64,000 nt of DNA, from positions 372,001 through 436,000 of the forward strand of contig NZ_VLLE01000003.1 of assembly GCF_007830055.1 (NCBI RefSeq), read 5' to 3'. The first letter of the stretch is position 1. Every line of letters starts with the position of its first letter. Source of the DNA: Lacibacter cauensis (GTDB lineage Bacteria; Bacteroidota; Bacteroidia; Chitinophagales; Chitinophagaceae). The notes below the pieces were generated by a model. It saw only the letters and a program-made list of their open reading frames with translations. It had not been told where the DNA came from and searched no databases. Made by a program: the position numbers and the translations under genes. Shown here one piece after another: positions 19,930-29,161 of the stretch.

Positions 19930-20823
19930 ATGAAGAAGCTGATTTTAGCCATCGCTATTTTTGCTGCAGTGAAAACAAATGCACAAACCGAAATGCCGCT
20001 GTATAGTAGCGCTATTCCAAATGCAAAGCAGGCAGCAAATAAAGAAAGTGCCGTATCGAAGGATAACGTGCTGCGTATTTCAAAAGTAAGTGTGCCCACA
20101 CTTACGGTGTATAAACCGGAAAACGCTAATGGGATGTCGGTGATCATTTGCCCGGGTGGCGGTTACGGCATTTTAGCGTTTGATAAAGAAGGTACCCGTG
20201 TGGCCGAAGAAATGAACAAGTGGGGTATTACTGCATTTGTGTTGAAATACCGGTTACCCGATGATACAACGAATATCGACCGCAGCATTGCTCCATTGAT
20301 GGATGCACAGCAAGCCATTCGTTTGGTGCGCAGCAGAGCGACAGAATGGGGATTGAAGAAAGACAAGATCGGCATCATGGGTTTTTCAGCCGGCGGACAT
20401 TTAGCTTCAACTGCTGCCACACATTTTTCCAGTAACGCAGATGTTACTAACAAAGACACAAGTTCTGTTCGTCCTGATTTTGCGATCCTCATTTATCCTG
20501 TTATCAGTTTCGACAGTACCATCACACATAAAGGATCGAGAAATAATTTAGTTGGCGCAACGGCATCGGCAGAAATAATTAAACTGTACTCAAACGAATT
20601 ACAGGTAAATGCGAAAACGCCTCCTTCGTTTTTAGTACATGCAGGTGATGATGGTGCGGTACCGGTGGAGAACAGTATCCGTTATTACCAGGCCTGTATT
20701 AAATACAAAGTGCCGGTTGAAATGCATCTCTATCCAAAAGGCGGACATGGGTTTGGGCTGAATAATAAAACAACAAGTGACAACTGGATGGAGCGATTGA
20801 AGAACTGGCTGACAACTTTATAA
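19930..20823 (+). CDS. Secreted alpha/beta-hydrolase esterase (acetylesterase-like), paralogue
   Basis: A 297-residue protein with a signal peptide (AIFAAVKTNAQ). It shows the oxyanion motif VIICPGGGYGILAF, nucleophile elbow IGIMGFSAGGHLAS, Asp segment LVHAGDDGAVPV and His segment YPKGGHGFGL. It parallels the esterase at 17676 motif by motif, so the two are paralogues flanking the DUF1593 gene. The probable role is deacetylation of pectic side-chain sugars. No T9SS signal or lipobox is present, so it is predicted periplasmic. Confidence 0.86.
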   Translation: MKKLILAIAIFAAVKTNAQTEMPLYSSAIPNAKQAANKESAVSKDNVLRISKVSVPTLTVYKPENANGMSVIICPGGGYGILAFDKEGTRVAEEMNKWGITAFVLKYRLPDDTTNIDRSIAPLMDAQQAIRLVRSRATEWGLKKDKIGIMGFSAGGHLASTAATHFSSNADVTNKDTSSVRPDFAILIYPVISFDSTITHKGSRNNLVGATASAEIIKLYSNELQVNAKTPPSFLVHAGDDGAVPVENSIRYYQACIKYKVPVEMHLYPKGGHGFGLNNKTTSDNWMERLKNWLTTL

Positions 20824-20832
20824 TTGTTGCCG

Positions 20833-20886
20833 GTTTCAAGTTACAGGTTTCAGGTAACCGGTAACTTGCAACCTGTAACCAGAAAC
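20833..20886. repeat. Intergenic inverted repeat between esterase and oxidoreductase genes
   Basis: Two 26-nt arms (20833-20858 and 20861-20886) are imperfect reverse complements with only 2 nt between them, built from GGTTTC/AAGTTACAGG-type words. No T-run follows. It occupies almost the whole gap and runs up to 10 nt before the next ATG, so it would fold in the mRNA just ahead of that start. Confidence 0.6.
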
Positions 20887-20895
20887 AAATATTTT

Positions 20896-21939
20896 ATGCA
20901 ACCGATCAATACAGCAATCTGTTCTTTCGGTATGAGTGGCTGGGTGTTTCATGCGCCATTCATCAGTACACATCCCGGCTTCAATTTTTATGGCGTATGG
21001 GAACGCACAAAAAATCTGGCACAGGAAAAATATCCATCGGTAAAAACATTCCGAACGCTCGAAGAAATGCTGATGGATGAAAACGTTGAGTTGGTAGTGG
21101 TGAACACTCCGAACATCACGCACTACGACTATGCAAAGAAAGCATTGCTGGCTGGTAAACATGTGGTGTGCGAAAAACCTTTTACGGTTGAAGTAAGTGA
21201 AGCAGAAGAGTTGATAGCCTTGGCAGCAGAAAAAAATCTGAAGCTTTCTGTTTTCCAAAACAGAAGATATGACAGTGATTACAAAACGATCAAATCGGTG
21301 CTTGATCAAAAACTGTTGGGCAACATTGTAGAAGCAGAGTTTCATTTCGATCGATATAAAGAAGAGATCAGCCCGAAAGCACATAAAGAAGTGGCGATGA
21401 AAGGTACCGGTGCCTTGTACGATCTTGGTTCGCATCTCATCGACCAGGCATTGCAATTGTTTGGCAAACCAACGGCTGTTTTTGCCGATATCGCTATCAT
21501 GCGACCCGTATCGCAGGTGGACGATTATTTTGAAGTGCTGTTGTACTATCCTTCATCAAGAGTGCGTGTTAAAGGCAGTTACCAGGTGCGTGAAGCATTG
21601 CCCGGCTATGTATTGCATGGCAGCAAAGGTTCGTTCATTAAACCAAAAACAGATATGCAGGAAGCGCAACTGCAGGCACACATGCTGCCGACCGATGTTG
21701 CTTATGGTATTGAACAGGAAACGGAAAAAGGATTATTGCATACAGAAACAAATGGCAACATCATCAGAGAATATATCCCTTCTCAAAAAGGAAATTATAC
21801 AGCGTATTATGAAGGTATTTATCAAGCTATCCGTAACAATGAACCTTTACCTGTAACAGCAGCAGAAGGAACAGATGTGATACGTATTATAGAAGCAGCT
21901 TTCAGAAGCAACTTAGAAAAAAGAATAATTAAATTATGA
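20896..21939 (+). CDS. Gfo/Idh/MocA-family oxidoreductase, cytoplasmic
   Basis: The start is ATG 20896; an upstream in-frame start at 20824 would read through the intergenic palindrome and is rejected. The 347-residue protein has a Rossmann segment near the N-terminus (CSFGMSGWVFHAPFI), the family signature HVVCEKPFTVEV, and a C-terminal alpha/beta domain with FDRYKEEISPK and YDLGSHLIDQAL. No signal peptide is seen, so it works in the cytoplasm on a sugar or sugar acid with NAD(P). The gene overlaps the GH43 gene by 4 nt (ATGA). The substrate is unknown; a pectin side-chain monosaccharide is inferred. Confidence 0.85.
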   Translation: MQPINTAICSFGMSGWVFHAPFISTHPGFNFYGVWERTKNLAQEKYPSVKTFRTLEEMLMDENVELVVVNTPNITHYDYAKKALLAGKHVVCEKPFTVEVSEAEELIALAAEKNLKLSVFQNRRYDSDYKTIKSVLDQKLLGNIVEAEFHFDRYKEEISPKAHKEVAMKGTGALYDLGSHLIDQALQLFGKPTAVFADIAIMRPVSQVDDYFEVLLYYPSSRVRVKGSYQVREALPGYVLHGSKGSFIKPKTDMQEAQLQAHMLPTDVAYGIEQETEKGLLHTETNGNIIREYIPSQKGNYTAYYEGIYQAIRNNEPLPVTAAEGTDVIRIIEAAFRSNLEKRIIKL

Positions 21940-23540
21940 AGAAATTATTGGTAATCGGTTTCGTTTCTATTTGCATGCATGCGGGTGCGCAAACCGTTTC
22001 AAACGTTTGGGTAAGCGATCAGAAAAACGGCACCTATAAAAATCCGGTGATCGATGCCGATTACAGTGACCCCGATGCTATTCGTGTTGGTGATGATTTT
22101 TATATGATCTCTTCATCGTTCAATCATATTCCCGGCTTGCCGATTTTACATTCGAAAGATTTAGTGAACTGGAAGCTGATTGGTCATGCACTGAAACGGC
22201 AACCACCGTTCAATCATTTTTCTGCCGTGCAACATGGTGGCGGTGTGTGGGCACCATCCATCCGTTATTACAACAGCGAATTTTATATCTACTATCCCGA
22301 TCCTGATCTTGGAATTTATCTCACCAAAGCAAAAAACATTACCGGTCCCTGGAGCGAACCTGTGCTGGTTGAAGCAGGAAAAGGTTTGATTGATCCTTGT
22401 CCGTTGTGGGATACAGATGGTAAAGTTTATCTCGTACATGCGTATGCAGGAAGTCGTGCTGGTTTTAAATCCATTCTAGTTGTAAAAGAACTCAACAAAG
22501 AAGGCACAAAAGTTATCAGCGATCCTGTGTTGGTCTTCGATGGTCATGCAACTGATCCAACATTGGAAGGACCGAAGTTTTATAAACGCAATGGGTACTA
22601 TTACATTTTTGCACCGGCCGGTGGTGTAAGCACCGGTTGGCAATTGGTACTTCGTTCAAAAAATGTATATGGCCCTTATGAACGTAAAGTTGTGATGGAT
22701 CAAGGTTCATCACCGGTTAACGGTCCGCACCAGGGCGCATGGGTCAACACGCAAACAGGTGAAGATTGGTTTCTGCATTTTCAGGATAAAGATGCGTATG
22801 GAAGAGTGGTGCATTTACAACCGATGATATGGAAAAACGATTGGCCGGTAATTGGTGTGGATAAAGATGCTGATGGAAAAGGTGAACCGGTGATGGTTTA
22901 CAAAAAACCCAATGTCGGCAAAACATATCCTGTGGTAACAGTTACTGATAGTGATGAATTCAATACAACAAAACTCGGTTTGCAATGGCAATGGCAGGCC
23001 AACCCGCAGCAGGGCTGGGCTTTTCCAACTGCTGAAGGTGTATTAAGGATGTTCTCTGCACTCTTGCCCGATAGTATCAAAACGGCCTGGGATTATCCGA
23101 ATCTGCTGGCACAAAAATTCCCGACAGAAGCTTTTACTGCAACAGCAAAAATCTCCTTTCAACCCAAGCACGAAAAGGAACGGTTTGCCTTAATGGTGCA
23201 TGGTGCCAGTTATGCGTACATCGCTGTAGAAAAAAGAGCCGATGGTAACTACATCAGCTATGTAAAAGCTGTGGATGCAGACAGGAAGGGAAAAGAAACA
23301 GTGCAGGATGGTGAAAAACTGAAGAGTAAGGATATTTATTTCCGTGTGCAGGTGAGTAAAAAAGCTATTTGCACATTCAGTTACAGCGAGGATGGAATAA
23401 ACTTTAAAACGATAGGTGAAGCGTTAACTGCAAAGCCTGGTCGATGGGTTGGTGCCAAGCTTGGTTTTTTCTTCAACCGCAGTAACAAAACAAACGATGC
23501 CGGCATAACAGATATTGATTGGTTCCGCATCGAACAATAA
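21936..23540 (+). CDS. Glycoside hydrolase family 43 (arabinosidase/xylosidase type)
   Basis: The 534-residue secreted enzyme begins with a signal peptide (SICMHAGAQ). The five-blade propeller carries the catalytic base in DADYSDPDAIRVGDDFYM, the pKa-modulating Asp in LIDPCPLWDTDG, and the general acid Glu in LEGPKFYKRNGYYYIF. From about residue 330 a concanavalin-like beta-sandwich follows (FNTTKLGLQWQWQANP), as in GH43 enzymes active on arabino- or xylo-side chains. In this locus it most likely trims arabinan or arabinogalactan side chains of rhamnogalacturonan I. The ATG overlaps the previous stop by 4 nt, so translation is coupled. Confidence 0.9.
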   Translation: MKKLLVIGFVSICMHAGAQTVSNVWVSDQKNGTYKNPVIDADYSDPDAIRVGDDFYMISSSFNHIPGLPILHSKDLVNWKLIGHALKRQPPFNHFSAVQHGGGVWAPSIRYYNSEFYIYYPDPDLGIYLTKAKNITGPWSEPVLVEAGKGLIDPCPLWDTDGKVYLVHAYAGSRAGFKSILVVKELNKEGTKVISDPVLVFDGHATDPTLEGPKFYKRNGYYYIFAPAGGVSTGWQLVLRSKNVYGPYERKVVMDQGSSPVNGPHQGAWVNTQTGEDWFLHFQDKDAYGRVVHLQPMIWKNDWPVIGVDKDADGKGEPVMVYKKPNVGKTYPVVTVTDSDEFNTTKLGLQWQWQANPQQGWAFPTAEGVLRMFSALLPDSIKTAWDYPNLLAQKFPTEAFTATAKISFQPKHEKERFALMVHGASYAYIAVEKRADGNYISYVKAVDADRKGKETVQDGEKLKSKDIYFRVQVSKKAICTFSYSEDGINFKTIGEALTAKPGRWVGAKLGFFFNRSNKTNDAGITDIDWFRIEQ

Positions 23541-23566
23541 CGATTCTTAAAAACTACAATTGCCAT

Positions 23567-24967
23567 ATGGAAAGAAGATCCTTTGTTAAGTACACTGCAG
23601 CTGCAGGCGCATCGCTTATGCTGCATCCGTTTGCATCACTTGCATCTCCCACAGGTAAAAAAATAAAATTGGCACAGGCAGGTACCGGCCATCGTGGAAG
23701 TGGTTTCTGGGGCGAAGACTTAATTAAAAATTTTGGAGAGTATATAGAGTTTACAGGTGTACACGATAGTAACACCGGCCGTATGATGCGTGCACAGAAA
23801 CGTTATGGTGCCGATGTAAAGGCATTTGCCAGTTTTGATGAAATGCTCGAAAAGGTTAGTGCAGATTATATTATTGTAACTACGGTTGATGCAACACACC
23901 ATGAGTTTATTGTAAAGGCATTGAAAAAAGGCTTCAATGTAATTACAGAAAAACCAATGACCACCGATGAGGTAAAGTGCAAGGAAATTATTGATGCTGA
24001 AAAAAGTTCGGGCAAAAAAGTAATTGTTGCATTCAATTACCGGCATAGTGTACACAATATGCAACTGAAAGAATTACTCGCAGCAGAACGTGTAGGAAAA
24101 ATTACTTCAGTTGATTTTCATTGGTACCTCAACGTATATCATGGTGCTGATTATTTCAGAAGATGGCATGGCCGCATGAATAAAGGCGGATCGCTTTGGG
24201 TGCATAAAGCCACGCATCATTTCGATTTATTGAACTGGTGGCTCAATTCTGAACCGGTGGAAGTATCGGCTTATGGCAGCCTCGATCATTATGGAAAAAA
24301 CAATGCATTCCGTGGTACCAACTGCCGCAGTTGCGAACATAAAGGCAATTGTAAATTCTATTGGGATATGACCAAAGATGCACGACTGATGAGCCTTTAT
24401 GCAGAAAATGAAAAGTACGATGGTTACCTGCGTGATGGTTGCGTATGGAGCAACGAGATCGACATTTTTGATAAGATGAGTGCGCAGATCATTTATGCAA
24501 ATGGAGTAACAGTGAACTATTCGCTTACAACATACTCACCGTATGAAGGCTGGAAAATTGCATTCAATGGAACAAAAGGAAGACTCGATACCTGGGAAGA
24601 TATTCCGTTTATGCAAAAGGTACAGGAAGATCAATCCAAAAAGCACGCAGTAGAAATGAGCGAAGCGGATGATGGGGTTAAAGGCGAAGTAAGGGAAATT
24701 ATTGCCATGGATAATTTTGCGAAGAAGTTTGAAGTATACACCACACCCATTATCAAAGCAGGACATGGTGGTGGCGATGTGCGTATGCAACGTAGAATGT
24801 TTATTGATACCAATGATAACCCTCACCATATTATGGCCGGTACACGTGATGGTGCCATGAGTATTTTAATTGGTATTGCTGCCCGTAAGAGTATTGCATT
24901 GAAGCGCCCGGTAAAAATTTCAGAGTTAACCGACCTGGTGCCAAAAGCAAACAGGCATGATGTATAA
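23567..24967 (+). CDS. Tat-signal Gfo/Idh/MocA oxidoreductase with Cys cluster
   Basis: The start is ATG 23567, which gives MERRSFVKYTAAAGAS, a twin-arginine signal; the open frame starts 48 nt earlier without that logic. The 466-residue product is exported folded, in keeping with a bound NAD(P) cofactor. It has the family signature NVITEKPMTTDE and the active-site region VHKATHHFDLLNWW. Unusual is a cysteine group, CRSCEHKGNC near residues 254-263, with another Cys at about 290 (DGCVWSNE), which could bind metal. Periplasmic family members can act as glycoside hydrolases by an NAD-dependent redox mechanism (GH109 type), so glycosidase activity is a real alternative to dehydrogenase activity. 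Confidence 0.85.
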   Translation: MERRSFVKYTAAAGASLMLHPFASLASPTGKKIKLAQAGTGHRGSGFWGEDLIKNFGEYIEFTGVHDSNTGRMMRAQKRYGADVKAFASFDEMLEKVSADYIIVTTVDATHHEFIVKALKKGFNVITEKPMTTDEVKCKEIIDAEKSSGKKVIVAFNYRHSVHNMQLKELLAAERVGKITSVDFHWYLNVYHGADYFRRWHGRMNKGGSLWVHKATHHFDLLNWWLNSEPVEVSAYGSLDHYGKNNAFRGTNCRSCEHKGNCKFYWDMTKDARLMSLYAENEKYDGYLRDGCVWSNEIDIFDKMSAQIIYANGVTVNYSLTTYSPYEGWKIAFNGTKGRLDTWEDIPFMQKVQEDQSKKHAVEMSEADDGVKGEVREIIAMDNFAKKFEVYTTPIIKAGHGGGDVRMQRRMFIDTNDNPHHIMAGTRDGAMSILIGIAARKSIALKRPVKISELTDLVPKANRHDV

Positions 24968-24984
24968 ACAAATAGAAAATAATA

Positions 24985-25020
24985 AACCCGGTAAACGGTT
25001 GTTCTATTGATTACCGGGTT
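24985..25020 (+). terminator. Hairpin after the oxidoreductase gene, possible terminator
   Basis: A perfect 10-bp stem (24985-24994 with 25011-25020) has a 16-nt loop and no T-run, so it may be a weak terminator or a stabilising 3' structure. It lies between the oxidoreductase gene and the next gene. Confidence 0.5.
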
Positions 25021-25056
25021 GATGCTGTATCAGTAACCACAAGTAAATTATTTCAG

Positions 25057-25491
25057 ATGAAAAAAATAGTCGTTCCTTTTTTTGCTTTACTCTTTACCGT
25101 TTTGCAAACAAATGCTCAATCGAAACAGGAAGCAGCAGTAGCAAAAGCAGTAGAGAAATTACGCCTGGCAATGATTTCGGCCAACCCCGATGATCTGCGT
25201 TCAATTTCCAGTACACAGCTCAGCTATGGCCATTCGGGCGGTACAGTAGAAAACCAGGAACAGTTTATTGAAAAACTGAAGAGTGGTCAGTCGGATTTTA
25301 TTACGATTGAATTAAAAAATCAAACCATCAATGTTACCGGTAAGGTGGCCATTGTTCGCCACGAACTGCATTCAACCAACAATGATAACAACAAACCCGG
25401 CGAAGTACACCTGCGTATTTTGCTCGTGTGGCTCAAAGAGGGAAAAGAGTGGAAATTACTCGCTCGCCAGGCGGTAAAAATGACTCCCTGA
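25057..25491 (+). CDS. Small secreted NTF2-like (DUF4440-type) protein
   Basis: The 144-residue protein has a signal peptide (LFTVLQTNAQ) followed by an NTF2-like cone domain: an N-terminal helix (VAKAVEKLRLAMISANPDDL), then SYGHSGGTVENQEQFIEKL and beta strands ending in LLVWLKEGKEWKLLARQAVK. DUF4440 proteins of this type bind small ligands or act as simple lyases or isomerases, but the catalytic role here is unknown. It stands alone between a hairpin and the GH28 gene, whose presumed operator follows the stop by 18 nt. Confidence 0.8.
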   Translation: MKKIVVPFFALLFTVLQTNAQSKQEAAVAKAVEKLRLAMISANPDDLRSISSTQLSYGHSGGTVENQEQFIEKLKSGQSDFITIELKNQTINVTGKVAIVRHELHSTNNDNNKPGEVHLRILLVWLKEGKEWKLLARQAVKMTP

Positions 25492-25509
25492 CAATCAGAA
25501 GCAGTCGAA

Positions 25510-25529
25510 AACGATTGCGTAAATAAACC
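25510..25529. promoter_or_regulatory. Putative LacI-type operator, copy 2
   Basis: AACGATTGCGTAAATAAACC is an exact 20-base copy of 663-682, here 70 nt upstream of the GH28 start. The preceding bases differ (TCGAAAACGA instead of the ATCGTTC/GAACGAT repeat). A shared regulator for the susC and GH28 operons is the simplest reading. Confidence 0.6.
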
Positions 25530-25598
25530 GCTCCGTAAGGGGGGTAAGCCCGTCTATCAAGGTTAACTTGTGGCCTGTTTCAAAAACAACGAACAAGT

Positions 25599-27251
25599 AT
25601 GCTGTCATTTAAAAAAATATCTTCTCTTGCCGTGCTGTTGCTTGCAGCATTTGCTGCAACAGCACAGTGGAATAAAAAACTACCGGTTGTTATTTCACCA
25701 AAGTTTAAAAAAGATACCGTCAGCATTGTAAAATTTGGTGCGGTGCCCGATGGTAATACAATCAATACAAAAGCCATCAACAACGCCATTGAAACATTGG
25801 CCAAACGTGGTGGTGGTGTGGTATTGGTACCTGCAGGTTTGTGGTTAACAGGCCCCATTGTGTTAAAGAGCAACATCAACCTGCATATTGCAGCAAGTGC
25901 TACGTTGCTGTTTACAGCCGATAAATCGCAATATCCTTTAGTAAAAGCAAACTGGGAAGGGTTACCGCAAATGCGTAACCAATCGCCCATTTCTGCAACA
26001 GATGCAAGCAACATTGCTATTACCGGTAAAGGAATTATTGATGGCAATGGCGATGTGTGGCGTTCGGTTAAAAGCGATAAGCTCACTGCAGGTCAATGGA
26101 AAAAATTAGTCGCATCAGGCGGTGTGGTGAGTGAGGATAAAAAAACATGGTATCCTTCTGAAGCGTTTATGAAAGCGAGCAAGGGACCAGCCAACCCCGG
26201 CGAAATTAAACCTGAGCGTGATGCTGCTTATTTCGAAAACATCAAAGATTTTCTTCGTCCCAATCTTTTCATTGTTACCAACTGTAAATACATTTTACTG
26301 GAAGGTGTTACCTTTCAAAATTCTGCAGCCTGGTGCTTACATCCGTTGATGAGTGAGCATTTAACTGTCCGCAACATTTTCGTAAAAAATCCATGGTATG
26401 CACAAAACGGTGATGGTATTGATGTGGAAAGCTGCAGCAATGTACTCATCGAAAATTCAACATTTGATGTTGGTGATGATGCGTTGTGTATGAAGAGTGG
26501 CAGAGATGAAGCAGGTCGCAAACGTGGTATGCCAACTCAGAACGTTATCATCCGCAACTGTACCGTGTATGCATCGCATGGCGGTTTTGTAATTGGCAGT
26601 GAAATGAGTGGTGGTGCAAGAAACATGTACATCAGCAACTGCACGTTTATCGGAACCGATATTGGTTTACGTTTTAAAACTACACGTGGCCGTGGCGGCG
26701 TGGTGGAAAATATTTTCATCAAGGATATTTACATGAAAGATATTGCTGCCGAAGCCATCCTCTTCGATATGTATTACATGGCCAAAGATCCTGTTCCGCT
26801 TTTAGGTGAAAAAAGAGAATTACCCAAAGTGGAATTTAAACCGGTTGATGAAACTACTCCGGTGTTTAAAAACTTCCACATCAGCAATGTGTACTGCAAC
26901 GGAGCAGAGAAAGGTATTTTCCTGCGTGGCGTACCCGAAATGCATGTAAAAGATATTGTACTGGAGAATATGGTACTGCAGGCCGATAAAGGCATTGATG
27001 TGCAGGAAGCCAGCAATATTACCTTCCGCAATATCACCATTATTCCGGCGGATACCAATCCTGTGGTAGACATCATCAACAGCGACAACCTCGTATTCGA
27101 TAACCTGAAATACAAAGAGGGAAGCCAGTTGCTTTTCCGTGCAGCCGGCGAGCGTACAAAAAATATTCTCATCAAAAACACAGATGCGTCCAAGGTAAAA
27201 GAGAAACTGGTAAGTGAATTTGGAGCTGATGCAAAACAAATCAACTGGTAA
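25599..27251 (+). CDS. Glycoside hydrolase family 28 polygalacturonase-type enzyme
   Basis: At 550 residues with a signal peptide (LLLAAFAATAQ), this is a GH28 beta-helix hydrolase acting on galacturonan or rhamnogalacturonan. The four family landmarks are present: NGDGID (about residue 270), GDDALCMKSG (about 292, the catalytic Asp pair), SHGGFVIGSEMSGG (about 326, equivalent to the G-H-G motif) and RFKTTRGRGG (about 358, equivalent to RIKT). The N-terminal strand region has VSIVKFGAVPDGNTINTKAI, usual for exo-acting periplasmic members. It probably heads a second operon (GH28-GH105-CE8-uxaB and onward), consistent with the operator copy just upstream. Confidence 0.93.
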   Translation: MLSFKKISSLAVLLLAAFAATAQWNKKLPVVISPKFKKDTVSIVKFGAVPDGNTINTKAINNAIETLAKRGGGVVLVPAGLWLTGPIVLKSNINLHIAASATLLFTADKSQYPLVKANWEGLPQMRNQSPISATDASNIAITGKGIIDGNGDVWRSVKSDKLTAGQWKKLVASGGVVSEDKKTWYPSEAFMKASKGPANPGEIKPERDAAYFENIKDFLRPNLFIVTNCKYILLEGVTFQNSAAWCLHPLMSEHLTVRNIFVKNPWYAQNGDGIDVESCSNVLIENSTFDVGDDALCMKSGRDEAGRKRGMPTQNVIIRNCTVYASHGGFVIGSEMSGGARNMYISNCTFIGTDIGLRFKTTRGRGGVVENIFIKDIYMKDIAAEAILFDMYYMAKDPVPLLGEKRELPKVEFKPVDETTPVFKNFHISNVYCNGAEKGIFLRGVPEMHVKDIVLENMVLQADKGIDVQEASNITFRNITIIPADTNPVVDIINSDNLVFDNLKYKEGSQLLFRAAGERTKNILIKNTDASKVKEKLVSEFGADAKQINW

Positions 27252-27256
27252 CAACT

Positions 27257-29161
27257 ATGAAAAAATTGACAACGATCGTATTGCTGTTTATTGCATTGCA
27301 GTCATCTGCACAAACAATGTGGAGCGAAAAAGTTGCTGCCACGGTTGATAAAATATGGCCCGACAGTTTGCCCATCGGAAGTCGTACCAAATGGAGCTAC
27401 GACATGGGTGTGGTGCTGAAAGGTTTTGAAAGCCTTTGGATGCGCACCGGTAATGTAGCGTATTACAACTCCATCAAAAACCGCATGGATTATTTTGTGC
27501 AGAACGATGGCAGCATCAAAGGATATGAACTGGAAGAATACAACATTGATCATGTAAACAATGGCAAACTGGTATTAATGCTCTACCGTATCACCGGTGC
27601 AGAAAAGTATAAGAAAGCAGCCATGCACCTGCGTGATCAGTTGCGTACACACCCACGTACCAACGAAGGTGGTTTCTGGCATAAGAAAATTTACACCAAT
27701 CAAATGTGGCTCGATGGTTTGTACATGGGTGCTCCGTTTTATGCAGAGTATGCCATGCTTTTTCACGAAGACACAGCCTTCAACGATATTGCCAATCAGT
27801 TTATTTGGATGGAAAAACACGCACGTGATCCGAAAACGGGCTTACTCTATCATGCATGGGATGAAAGCAAACAGCAGCAATGGGCTAATAAAACAACCGG
27901 TACATCACCACATTTCTGGGCCAGAGCTATGGGCTGGTATGCCGATGCATTGGTTGATGCATTGGATTACTTCCCTGCTGATCATCCAAAACGCAAAGAC
28001 CTGATTGCCATCCTCAACCGTTTAGTAAATGCTATTGAAAAACAGCAAGACCCATCAACAGGTTTGTGGTACGATGTAATGAATTACAACGGACCAGGTA
28101 AGGAGAAAAATTATTTCGAAGCATCTGCTTCATCGCAATTTGTATATGCTGTGGCGAAAGGTGTGCGCAAAGGATATTTACCTGCTGCAAAACTTGCTAT
28201 TGCGAAGAAGGGATACGATGGTATTGTAAAGCGTTTCATTAAAGAAGAAAACGGACAAACCAATTTGCACGGTACGGTAAAAGTATCGGGCCTTGGTGGC
28301 AAACCTTACCGTGATGGCAGCTTTGCGTATTACATGAGCGAAGATGTAATCGTCAACGATGCCAAAGGTGTAGGTGCATTTTTATTGGCTGCCGGTGAAA
28401 TGGAGCAGTTGCCAACACAGCATATTGGTAAAGGAAAAACAGTGTTACTCGACCGCTGGTTTAACAGTGAGAAGAAGAAAGATGCAGGTGACCAGATGAG
28501 TTACTGGCATTACACTTGGGAAGAAAGAAGTCATAGTGGGTATTATACATGGGGAACCATTTTTGAACGCTATGGTGCTACTATCAAATCACTGGATGTT
28601 GCGCCAACAGCAAGTAATCTCAGCAAAGCATCGGTGTACATCATCGTTGATCCCGATCATGTGCGAGATAATCCCAACCCGAATTATGTCACTGCAACTG
28701 ATGTAACAACCATCAGCAACTGGGTAAAAGCAGGCGGTGTATTGATCTTACTGGCGAACGACAGCAACAACTGCGATCTGAAACATTTCAATCTGTTGGC
28801 CAACAAGTTTGGTATTACGTTTACCGATAACAGTTTAAACATGGTGAAGAATGACAACTATGTGCAGGGCGAAGTATTACCTGGCGCTAACAACCCTGTT
28901 TTCAAAACAACAAAAAAAATGTTCCTGAAAGAAATCAGTGAACTGAAGGTGAAAGCACCTGCAACAACCATTGTAACAAAAGAAAATGCAGCCATCATTG
29001 CTGTTGCAAAATATGGTAAAGGAACTGTGTTTGCAGTAGGTGATCCCTGGATTTACAACGAATACATCGACAACCGGAAATTATTACCGGCCGATTTTGA
29101 AAACTATAAAGCAGCCGAAGATCTTGCGAAGTGGTTGCTGCAAACAGCAACGAAGAAGTGA
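27257..29161 (+). CDS. GH105 unsaturated rhamnogalacturonyl/uronyl hydrolase with extra C-terminal domain
   Basis: This 634-residue secreted protein starts 5 nt after GH28. Residues 20-375 form the GH105 (alpha/alpha)6 barrel, with YDMGVVLKGFESLWMRTG, TNQMWLDGLYMGAPF (catalytic Asp region) and FWARAMGWYADALVDAL. It removes the 4,5-unsaturated uronate left by the PL1 lyases, giving the precursor of the substrate of KduI. Residues of about 390-634 form a second domain (TVLLDRWFNSEKKK, KAGGVLILLANDSNN, GKGTVFAVGDPWIYNEY) resembling DUF4350/class-I-amidotransferase-like sugar-binding folds; its role is unknown. Typical single-domain GH105 proteins have about 370 residues, so the extension is notable. 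Confidence 0.9.
   Translation: MKKLTTIVLLFIALQSSAQTMWSEKVAATVDKIWPDSLPIGSRTKWSYDMGVVLKGFESLWMRTGNVAYYNSIKNRMDYFVQNDGSIKGYELEEYNIDHVNNGKLVLMLYRITGAEKYKKAAMHLRDQLRTHPRTNEGGFWHKKIYTNQMWLDGLYMGAPFYAEYAMLFHEDTAFNDIANQFIWMEKHARDPKTGLLYHAWDESKQQQWANKTTGTSPHFWARAMGWYADALVDALDYFPADHPKRKDLIAILNRLVNAIEKQQDPSTGLWYDVMNYNGPGKEKNYFEASASSQFVYAVAKGVRKGYLPAAKLAIAKKGYDGIVKRFIKEENGQTNLHGTVKVSGLGGKPYRDGSFAYYMSEDVIVNDAKGVGAFLLAAGEMEQLPTQHIGKGKTVLLDRWFNSEKKKDAGDQMSYWHYTWEERSHSGYYTWGTIFERYGATIKSLDVAPTASNLSKASVYIIVDPDHVRDNPNPNYVTATDVTTISNWVKAGGVLILLANDSNNCDLKHFNLLANKFGITFTDNSLNMVKNDNYVQGEVLPGANNPVFKTTKKMFLKEISELKVKAPATTIVTKENAAIIAVAKYGKGTVFAVGDPWIYNEYIDNRKLLPADFENYKAAEDLAKWLLQTATKK

Noticed and set aside
20824-20895. 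In-frame N-terminal extension of the Gfo/Idh oxidoreductase
   Set aside because: It would translate the intergenic palindrome, and the Rossmann motif sits at the expected distance from the ATG at 20896.
20836-21456. 206-residue minus-strand open frame
   Set aside because: Opposite the Gfo/Idh gene, Cys/His/Phe-rich without a recognisable domain; an antisense shadow.
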